51,662 nucleotides of DNA. Source: Clostridiaceae bacterium. Its GTDB lineage: Bacteria > Bacillota > Clostridia > Lachnospirales > Lachnospiraceae. Under the pieces are notes generated by a model, which had not been told where the DNA came from, searched no databases, and saw nothing but the letters and a program-made list of their open reading frames with translations. Position numbers and translations under genes: made by a program. The stretch is taken from positions 1 through 51,662 of the forward strand of contig CABIXM010000002.1 of the NCBI GenBank assembly GCA_902362725.1, read 5' to 3'. This document shows, piece after piece, positions 17,131-25,519 of this stretch (the first letter of the stretch is position 1; every line of letters starts with the position of its first letter).

Positions 17131-17210
17131 CTGTTACCTCTGCCCTTTCTCTGGTCTACGGTATCTGTTCAGTGCCCTTATCATATCCCATTCCTGTATT
17201 TTCTGTCAAC

Positions 17211-20200
17211 TTATTCTTCAGATTCCTCTGCTTCCTGCTGCTTCGCTTCCTTTTTCGCGTTTCTCTTTTTCCGCAGCCGCTTCACCGCGAGCAGGACAAT
17301 CAGCAGAAGGACTGCCAGAACGCCCAGCAGGATGTACAGCAGCACACCGCCCGGCTCCTCGGTCACGCAGAAGGTGATTTCAGCGCTGTCTGCGTCGAAT
17401 ACCAGATAACTGCCGTCCTTCTGACAGGATATCTTTTTCCAGGTTCCGTCCTCATTCAGGCGGTACAGTCCCGGCTTGCCTGCCATCTCCGGCGCGATGA
17501 AACGCAGCTTGTAGGAGACGTCATCAGTCAGAACCGGATCACGTAACGTGGAAGTCCACTGCTCCAGCACGATGCCCCTGGTAGGTACATTACTTACATC
17601 TTCCTCAGCTTCCACCAGCACCAGCTTGGCGTCCAGACTGAAGGTTCCCTCTGCCAGTAAGGTAGAGTGTGCCAGGTCACGCATCTGATCACTGGCTACC
17701 GCTGTGGATTCGGTGGTGTACAGGACGTTCAGGTCTTTGGAGAAGGTCATATCGGACAGATCGGCCTCTTCCCATTTTCCATTGTAGCCGTCCTTTTTCG
17801 GGATCTCCGGGTACTCCACGTCGGACAGATCCGCGCCGTACTCGAAGGGTACCGTTTTCAGGACTTCGTCGTCCGCCACGAACCGCAGCTCGAAGCTCTT
17901 GAAATCGGTGGGAATCTCAGCCTTCGCCGCCAGCTCCGCGAATTCCATGGGCTCCGCTTTGCCGCCGTAGCTGATGTCGTCTACAGCCCCGTAGGCGTCG
18001 CCTACGAAGTAGTTGCCGGACAGCTCGCCGTCCTCATCCACATCGCCCGCGATGGTTCCGATGTACTCATCTGCCTTTGTTACCTCAATGAGGCTGTAGC
18101 AGTCCCGGATATCGTTACCCCAGCCTGCGATACCGCCCACATAGTCGCCGCCCTCCAGGGTGCATTTTGCATAAGAACGGCGGATGACGGAGTCGGAATA
18201 GCCCGCGATACCGCCCACATAGTTTCCGTTGGTGCTTAAGACACTGCCGTAGCCCTCGCTGTCTGTCAACAGTCCCAGAGCCATATTGCCGACGATGCTG
18301 CCAGCGCTGTCCTTTTTGGATGTAATCTCTCCCTTATTGACGCAGCTCTGGATGATGGCCTTGGTCTCCAGTGTGAAATTCAGGCTGTTATTGCCCAGCT
18401 TCGTGATATCATCCTCCGGGTCTGTATCATACTCGATGGCCATGGAACCGGCGATACCGCCCACGTTCACATCGCCCTCGATCTCACCGAAGTTCCGGCA
18501 GCCGTAAGCCTTGCCGCGGGTGGTCTTCTCTATCTCTTCGTCGGACACATCCACGATTTTATCTTCGATAGAATCACTGGTATCGGTCACGTCAGTCACC
18601 AGATCCACCATGGTATTCATCACTTTATTGAACTGGGCGTTGATGCCCTGAAAATCGTCGATCATGTCCCCGGTCATATCGGAAATCTGATCTCCAAGTT
18701 TTTCCAGCTGTTCTGAGATACCGCCCACGGCCGCATAGAGGCGGTCGCCTTCGGCGCGGTAATCGTCGCCGAATTTTTCAAAAGACAGATCGATGCCGGA
18801 GATATCTGCCCCCATCTTGTCCAGGGCTGACTTCATGGCGGTGAGCGCATCCTCAATCTCGGAGGTCATGGTTCCCAACCCCTCCAGCGCCTTCTTGGCC
18901 GCATCCTGAATATCCGGATCCTGCAACAGATCGTTCAGCTTTTTCTGTGCGTCATTCAGAGCCTTCACAGCGTCGCTCAGATCGCCGGACGCCTCCGTCA
19001 GGGCGCTGATCAGCTTTGCCAAATCCGAAGTCTGCTGATAATCATTCAGAGCGTCTGCCGCTTTTCTGGACGCGCTGGCCAGTTTCTCAGACGCCGTATT
19101 CATGGAGTCTTGGATGCTCTTAACCTCATTCTGATGCTCCGGCCCGTTGATGGTATCCAGAATTCCGTTGATTTTCTTTATCTCCTCATTGAAGCTTCCG
19201 GACACATTGGAAATCTGAGACAGAGCGTTCTTCGCGTCCTGCACGCCCGCCTTGATAGCCGCCTCGGACTTGTTTACCTTCTCCAGGTTCGTATCCGCCC
19301 ACTCGGTGGTCTTTTTGGTCAGGGACTGGGCGCTGTCTTTGGCGTCGCCCGTATAATCGGAGATCTTATCCATCCGATCGGAGATGCCGGAACGGGAATC
19401 GTCCATATGGTTCAGGGCGTCATCCACCAGATCGCCCAGTTTATTGATTTCACCGCGCAGCTCCTCAATCTTATCCGCATCGAAACGCAGCGTCAAATCC
19501 GGAGCCATCTGTCCGGTGATACCGCCCACATCCTTGCGGCCCTGGATATAGCCGTAATTCTGATTTCCACTTAAATAGCCCGCAGAACGGCCTGCCACAC
19601 CGCCCACATTGTAGCCGATGTGGGGATAGCCGACTTTTCCTTCATTGGTGCAGTTCTGCACGGTTCCGGAGGAATAGCCGCAGATACCGCCGGTATCCGT
19701 GGTCGTATTCAGAATTTCTGTCTTCTCTTCGCTGCTGGCGATCTGATTCAGATTCGTATCCACATTCAGATCTGAAAGCGTCGTTCCTTCTTCCTGCTCG
19801 CCGGTATTTACTTCCGCCTCGTTGGAACAGTTGATGATCTGCCCCAGGTTCCGGCCCACGACGCCGCCGGTGCTGTGGGTTCCGGAGATGCTTCCGCTGA
19901 CGGAGGAGCTGTAGATGGATCCGGTCTCCTCATTGATACCCACGATACCGCCCACATTGGTCTGGGCGTCGATGGTTCCCGCGAAGGTACAGGACAGAAT
20001 CTGGCCTCTGTTACTGCCTGCCACGCCGCCGATATTTTTTTTGCTGCCGGTGGGCGTCAGGGTTCCTTCTATATGTAAATCTTTTACTGTCGCGCTTTCC
20101 TGCACATATCGGAAAAATCCCTGGTTAGCTCCGTCCCCGTCGAAGGTCAGGCCGGAAATCGTGTGTCCGCCTCCGTCAAAGGTTCCGCCAAAGGTGGGGA

Positions 20201-20435
20201 GCGACGTGAAATCCGAACCCGTCAGATCCAGATCCGCCGTCAGGGTCACCGTCTTTCCCTGGGACCAGGTATCCAGCTTGCAGTTTTTCGCCAGCTCTTC
20301 CAGTTCCTCTACGCTTGCAACCGTAATATTTTCACCGTCCGCGTATACCACCGGCACGCCGTGAGAAAAGGTCAGGGACAGTGTCATCACAGCCGCCAGA
20401 AGTCCGCCCGCCGCATGTCTCATTTTACCAGTCAT
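17211..20435 (-). CDS. large surface-anchored GLUG-repeat protein with coiled-coil middle
   Basis: A 1074-residue exported protein. A signal peptide (about 1-32, ending VVYADG) is followed by a beta-rich region with GLUG-type repeats (GGVAGSNRGQI, GGIVGINEETG, GGVVGRNLGQI, GGICGYSSGTV, GGVAGRSAGYL). A long helical coiled-coil segment (about 325-620) follows, then a second set of GLUG repeats (GGIAGSMA, GSIVGNMA, GGIAGYSD, GGIAGWGN). The C-terminal membrane helix (GGVLLYILLGVLAVLLLIVLLAV) ends in a basic tail. The start overlaps the end of the MMPL gene by 11 bp and is served by GAGGAGG. The tight coupling suggests a function with that transporter at the cell surface, for example as a periplasm-like extension or substrate partner; no enzyme motif is seen. 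Confidence 0.85.
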   Translation of the reverse strand: MTGKMRHAAGGLLAAVMTLSLTFSHGVPVVYADGENITVASVEELEELAKNCKLDTWSQGKTVTLTADLDLTGSDFTSLPTFGGTFDGGGHTISGLTFDGDGANQGFFRYVQESATVKDLHIEGTLTPTGSKKNIGGVAGSNRGQILSCTFAGTIDAQTNVGGIVGINEETGSIYSSSVSGSISGTHSTGGVVGRNLGQIINCSNEAEVNTGEQEEGTTLSDLNVDTNLNQIASSEEKTEILNTTTDTGGICGYSSGTVQNCTNEGKVGYPHIGYNVGGVAGRSAGYLSGNQNYGYIQGRKDVGGITGQMAPDLTLRFDADKIEELRGEINKLGDLVDDALNHMDDSRSGISDRMDKISDYTGDAKDSAQSLTKKTTEWADTNLEKVNKSEAAIKAGVQDAKNALSQISNVSGSFNEEIKKINGILDTINGPEHQNEVKSIQDSMNTASEKLASASRKAADALNDYQQTSDLAKLISALTEASGDLSDAVKALNDAQKKLNDLLQDPDIQDAAKKALEGLGTMTSEIEDALTAMKSALDKMGADISGIDLSFEKFGDDYRAEGDRLYAAVGGISEQLEKLGDQISDMTGDMIDDFQGINAQFNKVMNTMVDLVTDVTDTSDSIEDKIVDVSDEEIEKTTRGKAYGCRNFGEIEGDVNVGGIAGSMAIEYDTDPEDDITKLGNNSLNFTLETKAIIQSCVNKGEITSKKDSAGSIVGNMALGLLTDSEGYGSVLSTNGNYVGGIAGYSDSVIRRSYAKCTLEGGDYVGGIAGWGNDIRDCYSLIEVTKADEYIGTIAGDVDEDGELSGNYFVGDAYGAVDDISYGGKAEPMEFAELAAKAEIPTDFKSFELRFVADDEVLKTVPFEYGADLSDVEYPEIPKKDGYNGKWEEADLSDMTFSKDLNVLYTTESTAVASDQMRDLAHSTLLAEGTFSLDAKLVLVEAEEDVSNVPTRGIVLEQWTSTLRDPVLTDDVSYKLRFIAPEMAGKPGLYRLNEDGTWKKISCQKDGSYLVFDADSAEITFCVTEEPGGVLLYILLGVLAVLLLIVLLAVKRLRKKRNAKKEAKQQEAEESEE

Positions 20436-22914
20436 CTTCTTCGTCCTCCTCTTGATCCAGCTTCTTTATCTGCTTCACATCCACCACTGCATTGATGTCT
20501 CCGTCTACCACGCCGTGAATCTCCGCATCAACCTGTCCGGAGATATAACCGCGCACACGGCCGTCCACATGGACCTTGCCGCTGACACTGTGGGTCCGCT
20601 CCGGGTACTTGATATTGAAGCTGGTGCGTTCCAGAATCTTATCGCCCAGAATCAGGATGGCCGGCAGGATGGCCATAACGAGAATCATGGAAATGATAGT
20701 ACCACGGCCCAGGCACACGCCGATGCCATAGATGGCCGGGTTCGTCGTAATCAGCGCAATCAATACGCCCGCAGTCGCCAGGATGGCTCCGGAGGTGATA
20801 ATAGTCGGAAACGCCTGATTCAGAGTTGTGATAATGGCCTCTTTTATCGACATTTCCTTCTTCAGCTCCGTATAACGGTTCGCGATAACAATCGCGTAGT
20901 CGATGTTCGCACCCATCTGAATGGAGCTTACTACCAGGTATCCTAAGAAGAACAGCGGCGTACCGGTCAGATAAGGCACTGAGAAGTTGATCCAGATACT
21001 TCCCTGGATGACGATAATCAGCAGAATCGGCATACCCACTGACTTAAAAGTAAATAACAGTACGATAATGACGAACAGTGCCGACAGGATACTGATCATC
21101 AGGTTATCCTGACTGAAGCTGCTGGACAGATCGTAGTCGCTGGTGGAGTTACCGACCAGATAGATCTCCGCGTCCTCGCCGTAATGCTTCTGCGCCACCT
21201 TTCGGATGGTGCTTAAGAACTCAAAGGTCTCATTATTTTCCTCCGGCAAGTTCAGGCTAATCAGCATTCTGGTGTATTTGTCGCTCTGGAGCTGATCCTG
21301 ACCCTTAATCAGCTGATCATGGAGATCGTCCAGCTTATCTACCTGATCCTGATCTAAGTTTACATAATCCAGATGATCGTAGGCAAACAGGAACATGTCG
21401 AGCAGCGGAACGCCATAGCCGTCCAGGTTGTTGATGATATGGCCGTATTCCTCATTGTCTACCGCATAGGCCGAATAGATAATCCGCGCCTGTTCGATGT
21501 CCATATCCGCCAGCTCAGCGAACTGCCGGGGCGTCAGGGAATCTGTCAGCATATAGGAATCTGATTTCTCAGAGCTGCCGTTGTCGTCATCGTCGTCATC
21601 CATAGATACTTCGATATTGGACAGGCCTGTGGTGTAGTCTACCTCGTCATAAGTCTCCAGCTCCTCCAGCACCGCCTTTTCCTTATCATAATAGCCGGAC
21701 GGTACGATCAGCGCCATGATATTCGTATCGCCGAAGTTCTCCTTGATCTTCGTCTCCTCGATATGCGCCTCGCTCTGATTAATGGTATCAATGTTGTTCT
21801 GGCTGAATACGTATGGGCATTTATTGGAAAAATAGCAGCCAAATACGATAGCCACCACGAAAATCGGCATCAGCAGCGGATAGATTTTTGTAATAATTTT
21901 GCCCCAGCCATAGATATCCGGGATAAACTTCCGGTGATGGGTGCGGTCAATCCATTTGCTGAAGAGCATCAGAAGACCGGGCATCAGGGTAAATACCACG
22001 ATCATACTGAAGATAACCGCCTTAATCAGCACGCGGCCCAGGTCGAAGCCGATCTGGAAATGCATGAACATCATGGCTAAAAGACCTGACATGGTGGTCA
22101 GGGAACTGGATGAAATCTCAATGATCGCCTTACTCAGAGCCGTAATGCAGGCCTCTCTGGGCTCCAGGTTCTCCCGCTCCTCGCTGAAACGGTGACACAT
22201 GATAATCGCGTAGTCGATAGACAAGCCTAACTGCAGGATCGAACACACCGAATTGCTGACGAAGGAAATCTCACCGAACACGAAGTTCGTTCCCTGGTTC
22301 AGCAGGATGGCCGCGCCGAAGGTCATCAAAAGGACCGGGATCTCCGCGTAGGTCTGGGAGGTAATCAGCAATACGATAATAATGATTACGATAACGATGG
22401 CCATGATCACGTTGATCTCCTGGGCCAGGGTCACGGACATATCATTGCCCACCTCGCCGGCCACAGACACATCGTAATCTGACAGCAGGGTCTTGATGTC
22501 ATTCAGAGCCTGCAGACTCACATCACTCTCCGCCTCATCGGTGTAGGTGATGGAATACAGGGCGTTGGTTCCCTTGAAATGGTCCTCGGTGTCGTCAAAT
22601 TCCACCTGATCCACGCCCTTGACGGCCTCGATCTGATCTACCAGGGCCTCCGCCTGGGGATATGTAATATTGGAAATCATGATACGCGAGGTTCCATAGG
22701 TAATGAAATTCTTATCCATGATATCCAGGCCCTGCCGGGTCTCGGTAGTCTCCGGCAGATAATCGGTCAGCTCATTGTCAACCTTTACCCAGGATTTCGC
22801 GAAAACACTGAAGATAAGCGCCACAATGTAAATCAGGAAAAACAGGTTGCGCTTATCCACGATGAAGGTCGCGATCTTCACCATGGGATTTTTTTTCTGT
22901 TTCTTTTCTTCCAT
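20425..22914 (-). CDS. MMPL/RND-family membrane transporter with polymer-type C-terminal tail
   Basis: An 829-residue protein with the RND/MMPL layout: one N-terminal helix, a large extracellular loop (about 45-165), a block of six helices (about 170-360), a second extracellular loop (about 370-620) and a second helical block to about 770. The conserved LQLGLSIDYAIIM and SSIQMGANIDYAIVI segments carry the Asp residues used in proton relay. The last 55 residues (SGKVHVDGRVRGYISGQVDAEIHGVVDGDINA) read as short beta repeats, similar to bactofilin-like or hedgehog-type repeats, before an acidic end. Lipid or peptide export is inferred. It is downstream of the cytidylate-kinase-like gene and upstream of the GLUG gene. 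Confidence 0.88.
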   Translation of the reverse strand: MEEKKQKKNPMVKIATFIVDKRNLFFLIYIVALIFSVFAKSWVKVDNELTDYLPETTETRQGLDIMDKNFITYGTSRIMISNITYPQAEALVDQIEAVKGVDQVEFDDTEDHFKGTNALYSITYTDEAESDVSLQALNDIKTLLSDYDVSVAGEVGNDMSVTLAQEINVIMAIVIVIIIIVLLITSQTYAEIPVLLMTFGAAILLNQGTNFVFGEISFVSNSVCSILQLGLSIDYAIIMCHRFSEERENLEPREACITALSKAIIEISSSSLTTMSGLLAMMFMHFQIGFDLGRVLIKAVIFSMIVVFTLMPGLLMLFSKWIDRTHHRKFIPDIYGWGKIITKIYPLLMPIFVVAIVFGCYFSNKCPYVFSQNNIDTINQSEAHIEETKIKENFGDTNIMALIVPSGYYDKEKAVLEELETYDEVDYTTGLSNIEVSMDDDDDDNGSSEKSDSYMLTDSLTPRQFAELADMDIEQARIIYSAYAVDNEEYGHIINNLDGYGVPLLDMFLFAYDHLDYVNLDQDQVDKLDDLHDQLIKGQDQLQSDKYTRMLISLNLPEENNETFEFLSTIRKVAQKHYGEDAEIYLVGNSTSDYDLSSSFSQDNLMISILSALFVIIVLLFTFKSVGMPILLIIVIQGSIWINFSVPYLTGTPLFFLGYLVVSSIQMGANIDYAIVIANRYTELKKEMSIKEAIITTLNQAFPTIITSGAILATAGVLIALITTNPAIYGIGVCLGRGTIISMILVMAILPAILILGDKILERTSFNIKYPERTHSVSGKVHVDGRVRGYISGQVDAEIHGVVDGDINAVVDVKQIKKLDQEEDEEDDW

Positions 22915-22932
22915 AATAGAATGCTCCTCTGC

Positions 22933-23538
22933 CTATAGCTCGTTAAACCGTTTTACGAGAACTTCTGTCATTTCTTCCATGGACTGTCTGCTGCTGTCCA
23001 GATAGATATCGTAGCTGTCCGGGGCGCTCCAGTCCTTTCCTGTATGGAATTCGTAGTATTTTCTGCGATCCTTGTTGACCTTTTTGATCAGGGCTTCGGC
23101 CTCTTTTTCCGTAATGCCCTTTTGCTCCATCTTACGACGGATACAGGCATCCATGGGTGCGGAGACAAAAACGCTTAAGACTTTGGCGTCCGTCCGCTCT
23201 CTGAGGATGTAGTCCGCGCATCGTCCGATGATGACCGCATCGGTTCTTTTGGAAATATGGCGGATCACATCGCTCTGAAGTTTAAACAGGGCCTCCTGTA
23301 ATGGCGCTCCCTTAGGCACATGCTTATTTCCTCCGGTAACCATCTCGTACATCCAGGGGTTATGCTTCTTCTCGTCGAACCGGGCCAGATAGGACTCCGC
23401 CAGATCGCCGCGCTCCGCGGCCATGGAAATCAGGTTCTGGTCAAAAAACGGGATTCCCAAAGCTTCCGCCGTACGCTCCCCCAGTTCGCGTCCTCCGCTT
23501 CCCAGCTGTCTTCCGATAGTAAGTATCTTATGTGCCAT
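22933..23538 (-). CDS. cytidylate-kinase-like family protein
   Basis: About 201 residues from MAHKILTIGRQLGSGGRELGERTAEALGIPFFDQNLI. The glycine-rich GRQLGSGG is the P-loop variant typical of the cytidylate-kinase-like family of Firmicutes, and GRCADYIL plus the LID-like RRKMEQKGITEKEAEALIKKVNKDRRKYYEFHTGKDW follow. Members are presumed nucleoside-monophosphate kinases but differ from housekeeping Cmk. The start at 23538 is preceded by GAGGAGGGTATT. It heads the same-strand cluster with MMPL and GLUG genes. Confidence 0.88.
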   Translation of the reverse strand: MAHKILTIGRQLGSGGRELGERTAEALGIPFFDQNLISMAAERGDLAESYLARFDEKKHNPWMYEMVTGGNKHVPKGAPLQEALFKLQSDVIRHISKRTDAVIIGRCADYILRERTDAKVLSVFVSAPMDACIRRKMEQKGITEKEAEALIKKVNKDRRKYYEFHTGKDWSAPDSYDIYLDSSRQSMEEMTEVLVKRFNEL

Positions 23539-23686
23539 AATACCCTCCTCCGATCGCAAAAATCCAGTATTTTATACCCTCTTAACACTCTGCTTATATT
23601 ATATAGCAAACTCCTGTGAAAATAGCAATACACACTTTCCCGGATTGTGTTACCTTAATTCTGATTATAACTCCGCAAAACGAAAA

Positions 23687-23716
23687 AAGGAACTCCGATT
23701 TCTCAGAATTCCTTTT
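23687..23716 (-). terminator. terminator after tRNA-Arg(ACG)
   Basis: On the minus strand AAGGAATTC...GGAGTTCCTT forms a hairpin that runs into six T. It lies just below the tRNA-Arg 3' end. Confidence 0.85.
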
Positions 23717-23723
23717 TCTTCAG

Positions 23724-23797
23724 CGTGGGCGAGAGGATTCGAACCCCCGACCTTTTGGTCCGTAGCCAAACGCTCTATCCAGCTGAGCTACGCCCAC
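23724..23797 (-). tRNA. tRNA-Arg (anticodon ACG)
   Basis: Acceptor GTGGGCG pairs with CGCCCAC. The anticodon arm is TTTGG-CTACGGA-CCAAA and the T-arm GGGGGTTCGAATCCTCT. It is intact and is not the integration target of the downstream element. Confidence 0.96.
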
Positions 23798-23912
23798 ATT
23801 TCAGTCATTCACAAGCAATGTTTCCTGACTGCCTGATTATAATAACACACCTCATGGGGTAATGCAAGTGGTTTTTTAAATTCAGAATTTTCTGTCTTTT
23901 TCTCCTGCAGCT

Positions 23913-24026
23913 TCACCTCATATGTTTTTCGAGTTTTCGCTTTTTCATTACCCCGGTACTCATTTCAATATCATAAGCGGCGTCATATACCGCGTTTTCC
24001 AGTTTCTTTATTTCATGCTCCGGCAT
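23913..24026 (-). CDS. 37-residue hypothetical small protein
   Basis: The ORF begins MPEHEIKKLENAVYDAAYDIEMS and ends RKLEKHMR. It follows AAGGGAGGATTTCT, a strong ribosome binding site with normal spacing, which is the main support. It is charged and probably one helix. No family is recognised. It lies between tRNA-Arg(ACG) and the tRNA remnant at the element end, in chromosomal DNA by position. Confidence 0.55.
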   Translation of the reverse strand: MPEHEIKKLENAVYDAAYDIEMSTGVMKKRKLEKHMR

Positions 24027-24112
24027 AGAAATCCTCCCTTATAAACTCAGCGGTCCGTTCATTTCCTTTTATTATGCCATTTCCATTTTACCTTGTAAAG
24101 GTATACAAAAAA

Positions 24113-24145
24113 CTCCGAATTCTCATCTTCTGTAAGAATTCGGAG
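24113..24145 (-). terminator. terminator of the disrupted tRNA gene
   Basis: A perfect 10-bp stem (CTCCGAATTC/GAATTCGGAG) is followed on the minus strand by six T. It belongs to the tRNA whose 3' end remains at 24157. Confidence 0.9.
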
Positions 24146-24156
24146 CTTTTCTTTCA

Positions 24157-24179
24157 TGCCGGCAACCGGAATCGAACCG
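24157..24179 (-). other. attachment-site core: 3' end of a tRNA (probably tRNA-Thr)
   Basis: The minus strand reads CGGTTCGATTCC followed by GGTTGCCGGCA: a T-loop, the T-stem 3' strand and an acceptor 3' strand TGCCGGC with discriminator A. The upstream half of the tRNA is absent; the T-stem 5' strand (AACGG) already mismatches, marking where element sequence begins. A terminator follows immediately, as for a real tRNA. This is the classic footprint of a tyrosine integrase that uses a tRNA 3' end as attB. The acceptor would pair with GCCGGCA, fitting tRNA-Thr of Clostridia; the identity is inferred. Confidence 0.8.
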
Positions 24180-24235
24180 TTTTAATCTAAAAAATATACG
24201 TTAAAGAAAGGAGATTTTTACCCTCTGATAGATTC

Positions 24236-24270
24236 TGCACCTCTCTATGCACCTCTTGCATTAAGTGCAA
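24236..24270. repeat. direct and inverted repeats beside the att core (possible arm sites)
   Basis: TGCACCTCT occurs twice at a 12-bp period (24236 and 24248) and is followed by the palindrome TTGCA-TTAAG-TGCAA (24256-24270). Such short repeats inside an element end are typical arm-type binding sites of tyrosine recombinases or excisionases. Confidence 0.45.
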
Positions 24271-24286
24271 CTCAACCTTACATATA

Positions 24287-24315
24287 TAATATATGTACGC
24301 ATCTTCCTCTGTCAA
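24287..24315 (-). promoter_or_regulatory. outward-facing promoter at the element end
   Basis: On the minus strand TTGACA (24310-24315) is followed by an AT-rich -10 region (TATATT or TATTAT at 16-18 bp). It points toward the attachment site. A 24-codon ORF (MQEVHREVQ...) would follow but has no ribosome binding site, so no gene is called. Confidence 0.45.
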
Positions 24316-24330
24316 GTATGCATGAAAATA

Positions 24331-24359
24331 TTGACCTCCACGTTTTAAAATGCTACTAT
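24331..24359 (+). promoter_or_regulatory. promoter of the HNH-derived regulator gene
   Basis: TTGACC, 17-bp spacer, TACTAT. The start codon is 25 bp downstream with AAGGAGG between. The -35 boxes of this and the outward promoter are only 15 bp apart, so one bound protein could control both. Confidence 0.65.
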
Positions 24360-24383
24360 TCTTACATATGAAGGAGGACTATC

Positions 24384-25238
24384 ATGGAAGCATTAACCCC
24401 TGTTCTCATATTTGATGGACGGTATCGACTATTCCCAGATGGGAAAATATATTCTACATCTATGCACAAATTCATCTCCCCCTTTATTCAACGAAAGCAA
24501 AAACGTATCACCAAAAAAGTAGTTTTGACCACTGAAAAAGGAAAACAATCCTGTTTTTCTCTACATCTACTTGTTGCCAAATACTTCATTCCTAACCCAA
24601 ACAATTATTCTCACGTTCTGGCCAAGGATGATGATTATACCAACTGTGATGTTGCAAATTTGTATTGGAGTCCCACTCGTTTGTCGGGACATTTTTGCAG
24701 CGAATGTGGTGCCACTATCAAAACCTCTGACACGTTATGCCGGTTGTGCAAGAAAAAGCTCCAGCGCAGGAAGGAATTTGAAAACATTGCTCTGGATACA
24801 TTATCTCCAGAAAACCGCGACATTATTTCAATGTACTTAAATGGAGACTCATATGAGAAAATCGGGCAAAAATACGGATACAGTAGAGAAATGATACATC
24901 ACTTTATAAAAAGAGCAAACTTGAATGTACCGGTCTCTACAAAATCATCTTCACTGGAAAGATGTTCTTGCGAACTATGTGGCTGCCCCACATCAGGAGA
25001 ACGCCTTTGTTCGACTTGTCAAAAGCGTTTATCCAGGGAACAAGAATTTAACCGTCTGGATCTTACGGATCCGCAGCTGCCCTACTCTGATTTCGCCAAA
25101 TTATATATGACAGGTTCCTCTATGACCGCCATAGCCAGGGAATTACATGTATCCCGTGAACGTGCCTATGTAATACTGGAAAAAATCCGGAAATACTATA
25201 AACAAAAATATACGGAGGATCTTTCATGCTCGAATTAA
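24384..25238 (+). CDS. regulator-like protein: inactive HNH/NUMOD4-type domain plus two zinc-ribbon/HTH units
   Basis: 284 residues. Residues 10-98 match the NUMOD4/HNH homing-endonuclease layout (HLLVAKYFIPNP..YSHVLAKDDDYTNCDVANLYW), but the usual VNHxDG is VLAKDD, so the catalytic His is Ala80. Two related units follow: zinc ribbon C105/C108-C119/C122 with HTH 145-176, and zinc ribbon C196/C199-C209/C212 with HTH 236-266. Loss of the catalytic His and duplication of DNA-binding units point to a DNA-binding regulator rather than a nuclease; this is inference. The start follows AAGGAGGACTATC. It overlaps the next gene by 13 bp and is one of only two + strand genes of the element, a position typical for a control gene. 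Confidence 0.7.
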   Translation: MEALTPVLIFDGRYRLFPDGKIYSTSMHKFISPFIQRKQKRITKKVVLTTEKGKQSCFSLHLLVAKYFIPNPNNYSHVLAKDDDYTNCDVANLYWSPTRLSGHFCSECGATIKTSDTLCRLCKKKLQRRKEFENIALDTLSPENRDIISMYLNGDSYEKIGQKYGYSREMIHHFIKRANLNVPVSTKSSSLERCSCELCGCPTSGERLCSTCQKRLSREQEFNRLDLTDPQLPYSDFAKLYMTGSSMTAIARELHVSRERAYVILEKIRKYYKQKYTEDLSCSN

Positions 25239-25453
25239 ATGAGTATTATTACTACGCAAACCTAGCTTTATATTATTGTGATGACTGTGGTGGGGAATTC
25301 ATTGTCTCATGTGAGAAAACTACAAATGCCGGCCTGAAAGCTCCGTTCTGTCCCTATTGCCGTTCTTCTCAAACCCAATGCAAATCCTCTACCACGGATC
25401 AGGATCGCGCACAGTATCATTTAGGGAACCTTTCTCTTACTGAACCAAAATAG
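25226..25453 (+). CDS. 75-residue zinc-ribbon protein
   Basis: A small protein with CDDC (about 18-21) and CPYC (about 42-45), a four-cysteine zinc ribbon with an acidic-aromatic N-terminus (MLELNEYYYYANLALYY). The start overlaps the upstream regulator gene by 13 bp and follows GGAGGATCTTTC, so the two are co-translated. No named family is recognised. A role as partner or accessory of the regulator is suggested only by the coupling. Confidence 0.7.
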   Translation: MLELNEYYYYANLALYYCDDCGGEFIVSCEKTTNAGLKAPFCPYCRSSQTQCKSSTTDQDRAQYHLGNLSLTEPK

Positions 25454-25466
25454 CTTTTATCCTACA

Positions 25467-25499
25467 AAAAATGCCAGTTCGTAAATGAACTGGCATTTT
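25467..25499. terminator. bidirectional terminator between the regulator operon and vapD
   Basis: AAAATGCCAGTTC-GTAAAT-GAACTGGCATTTT is a perfect 13-bp stem. It carries A and T tracts on both sides, separating the + strand pair from the convergent vapD operon. Confidence 0.9.
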
Positions 25500-25519
25500 G
25501 CTCCAAATTATACTCTATG

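Noticed and set aside
24181..24286. A 24-codon minus-strand ORF (MQEVHREVQ...) that could be the end of an integrase.
   Set aside because: No ribosome binding site, no recombinase motif and no longer frame upstream; the repeats in it better fit arm-type sites.
24349..24358. The 10-mer CTACTATTCT of the omegaRNA region (34086-34095) also occurs over the -10 of the 24.38-kb regulator promoter.
   Set aside because: Only about 6 nt of it fall within the predicted guide; the rest is scaffold stem, flanking bases do not match, and one such match is expected by chance in this window.
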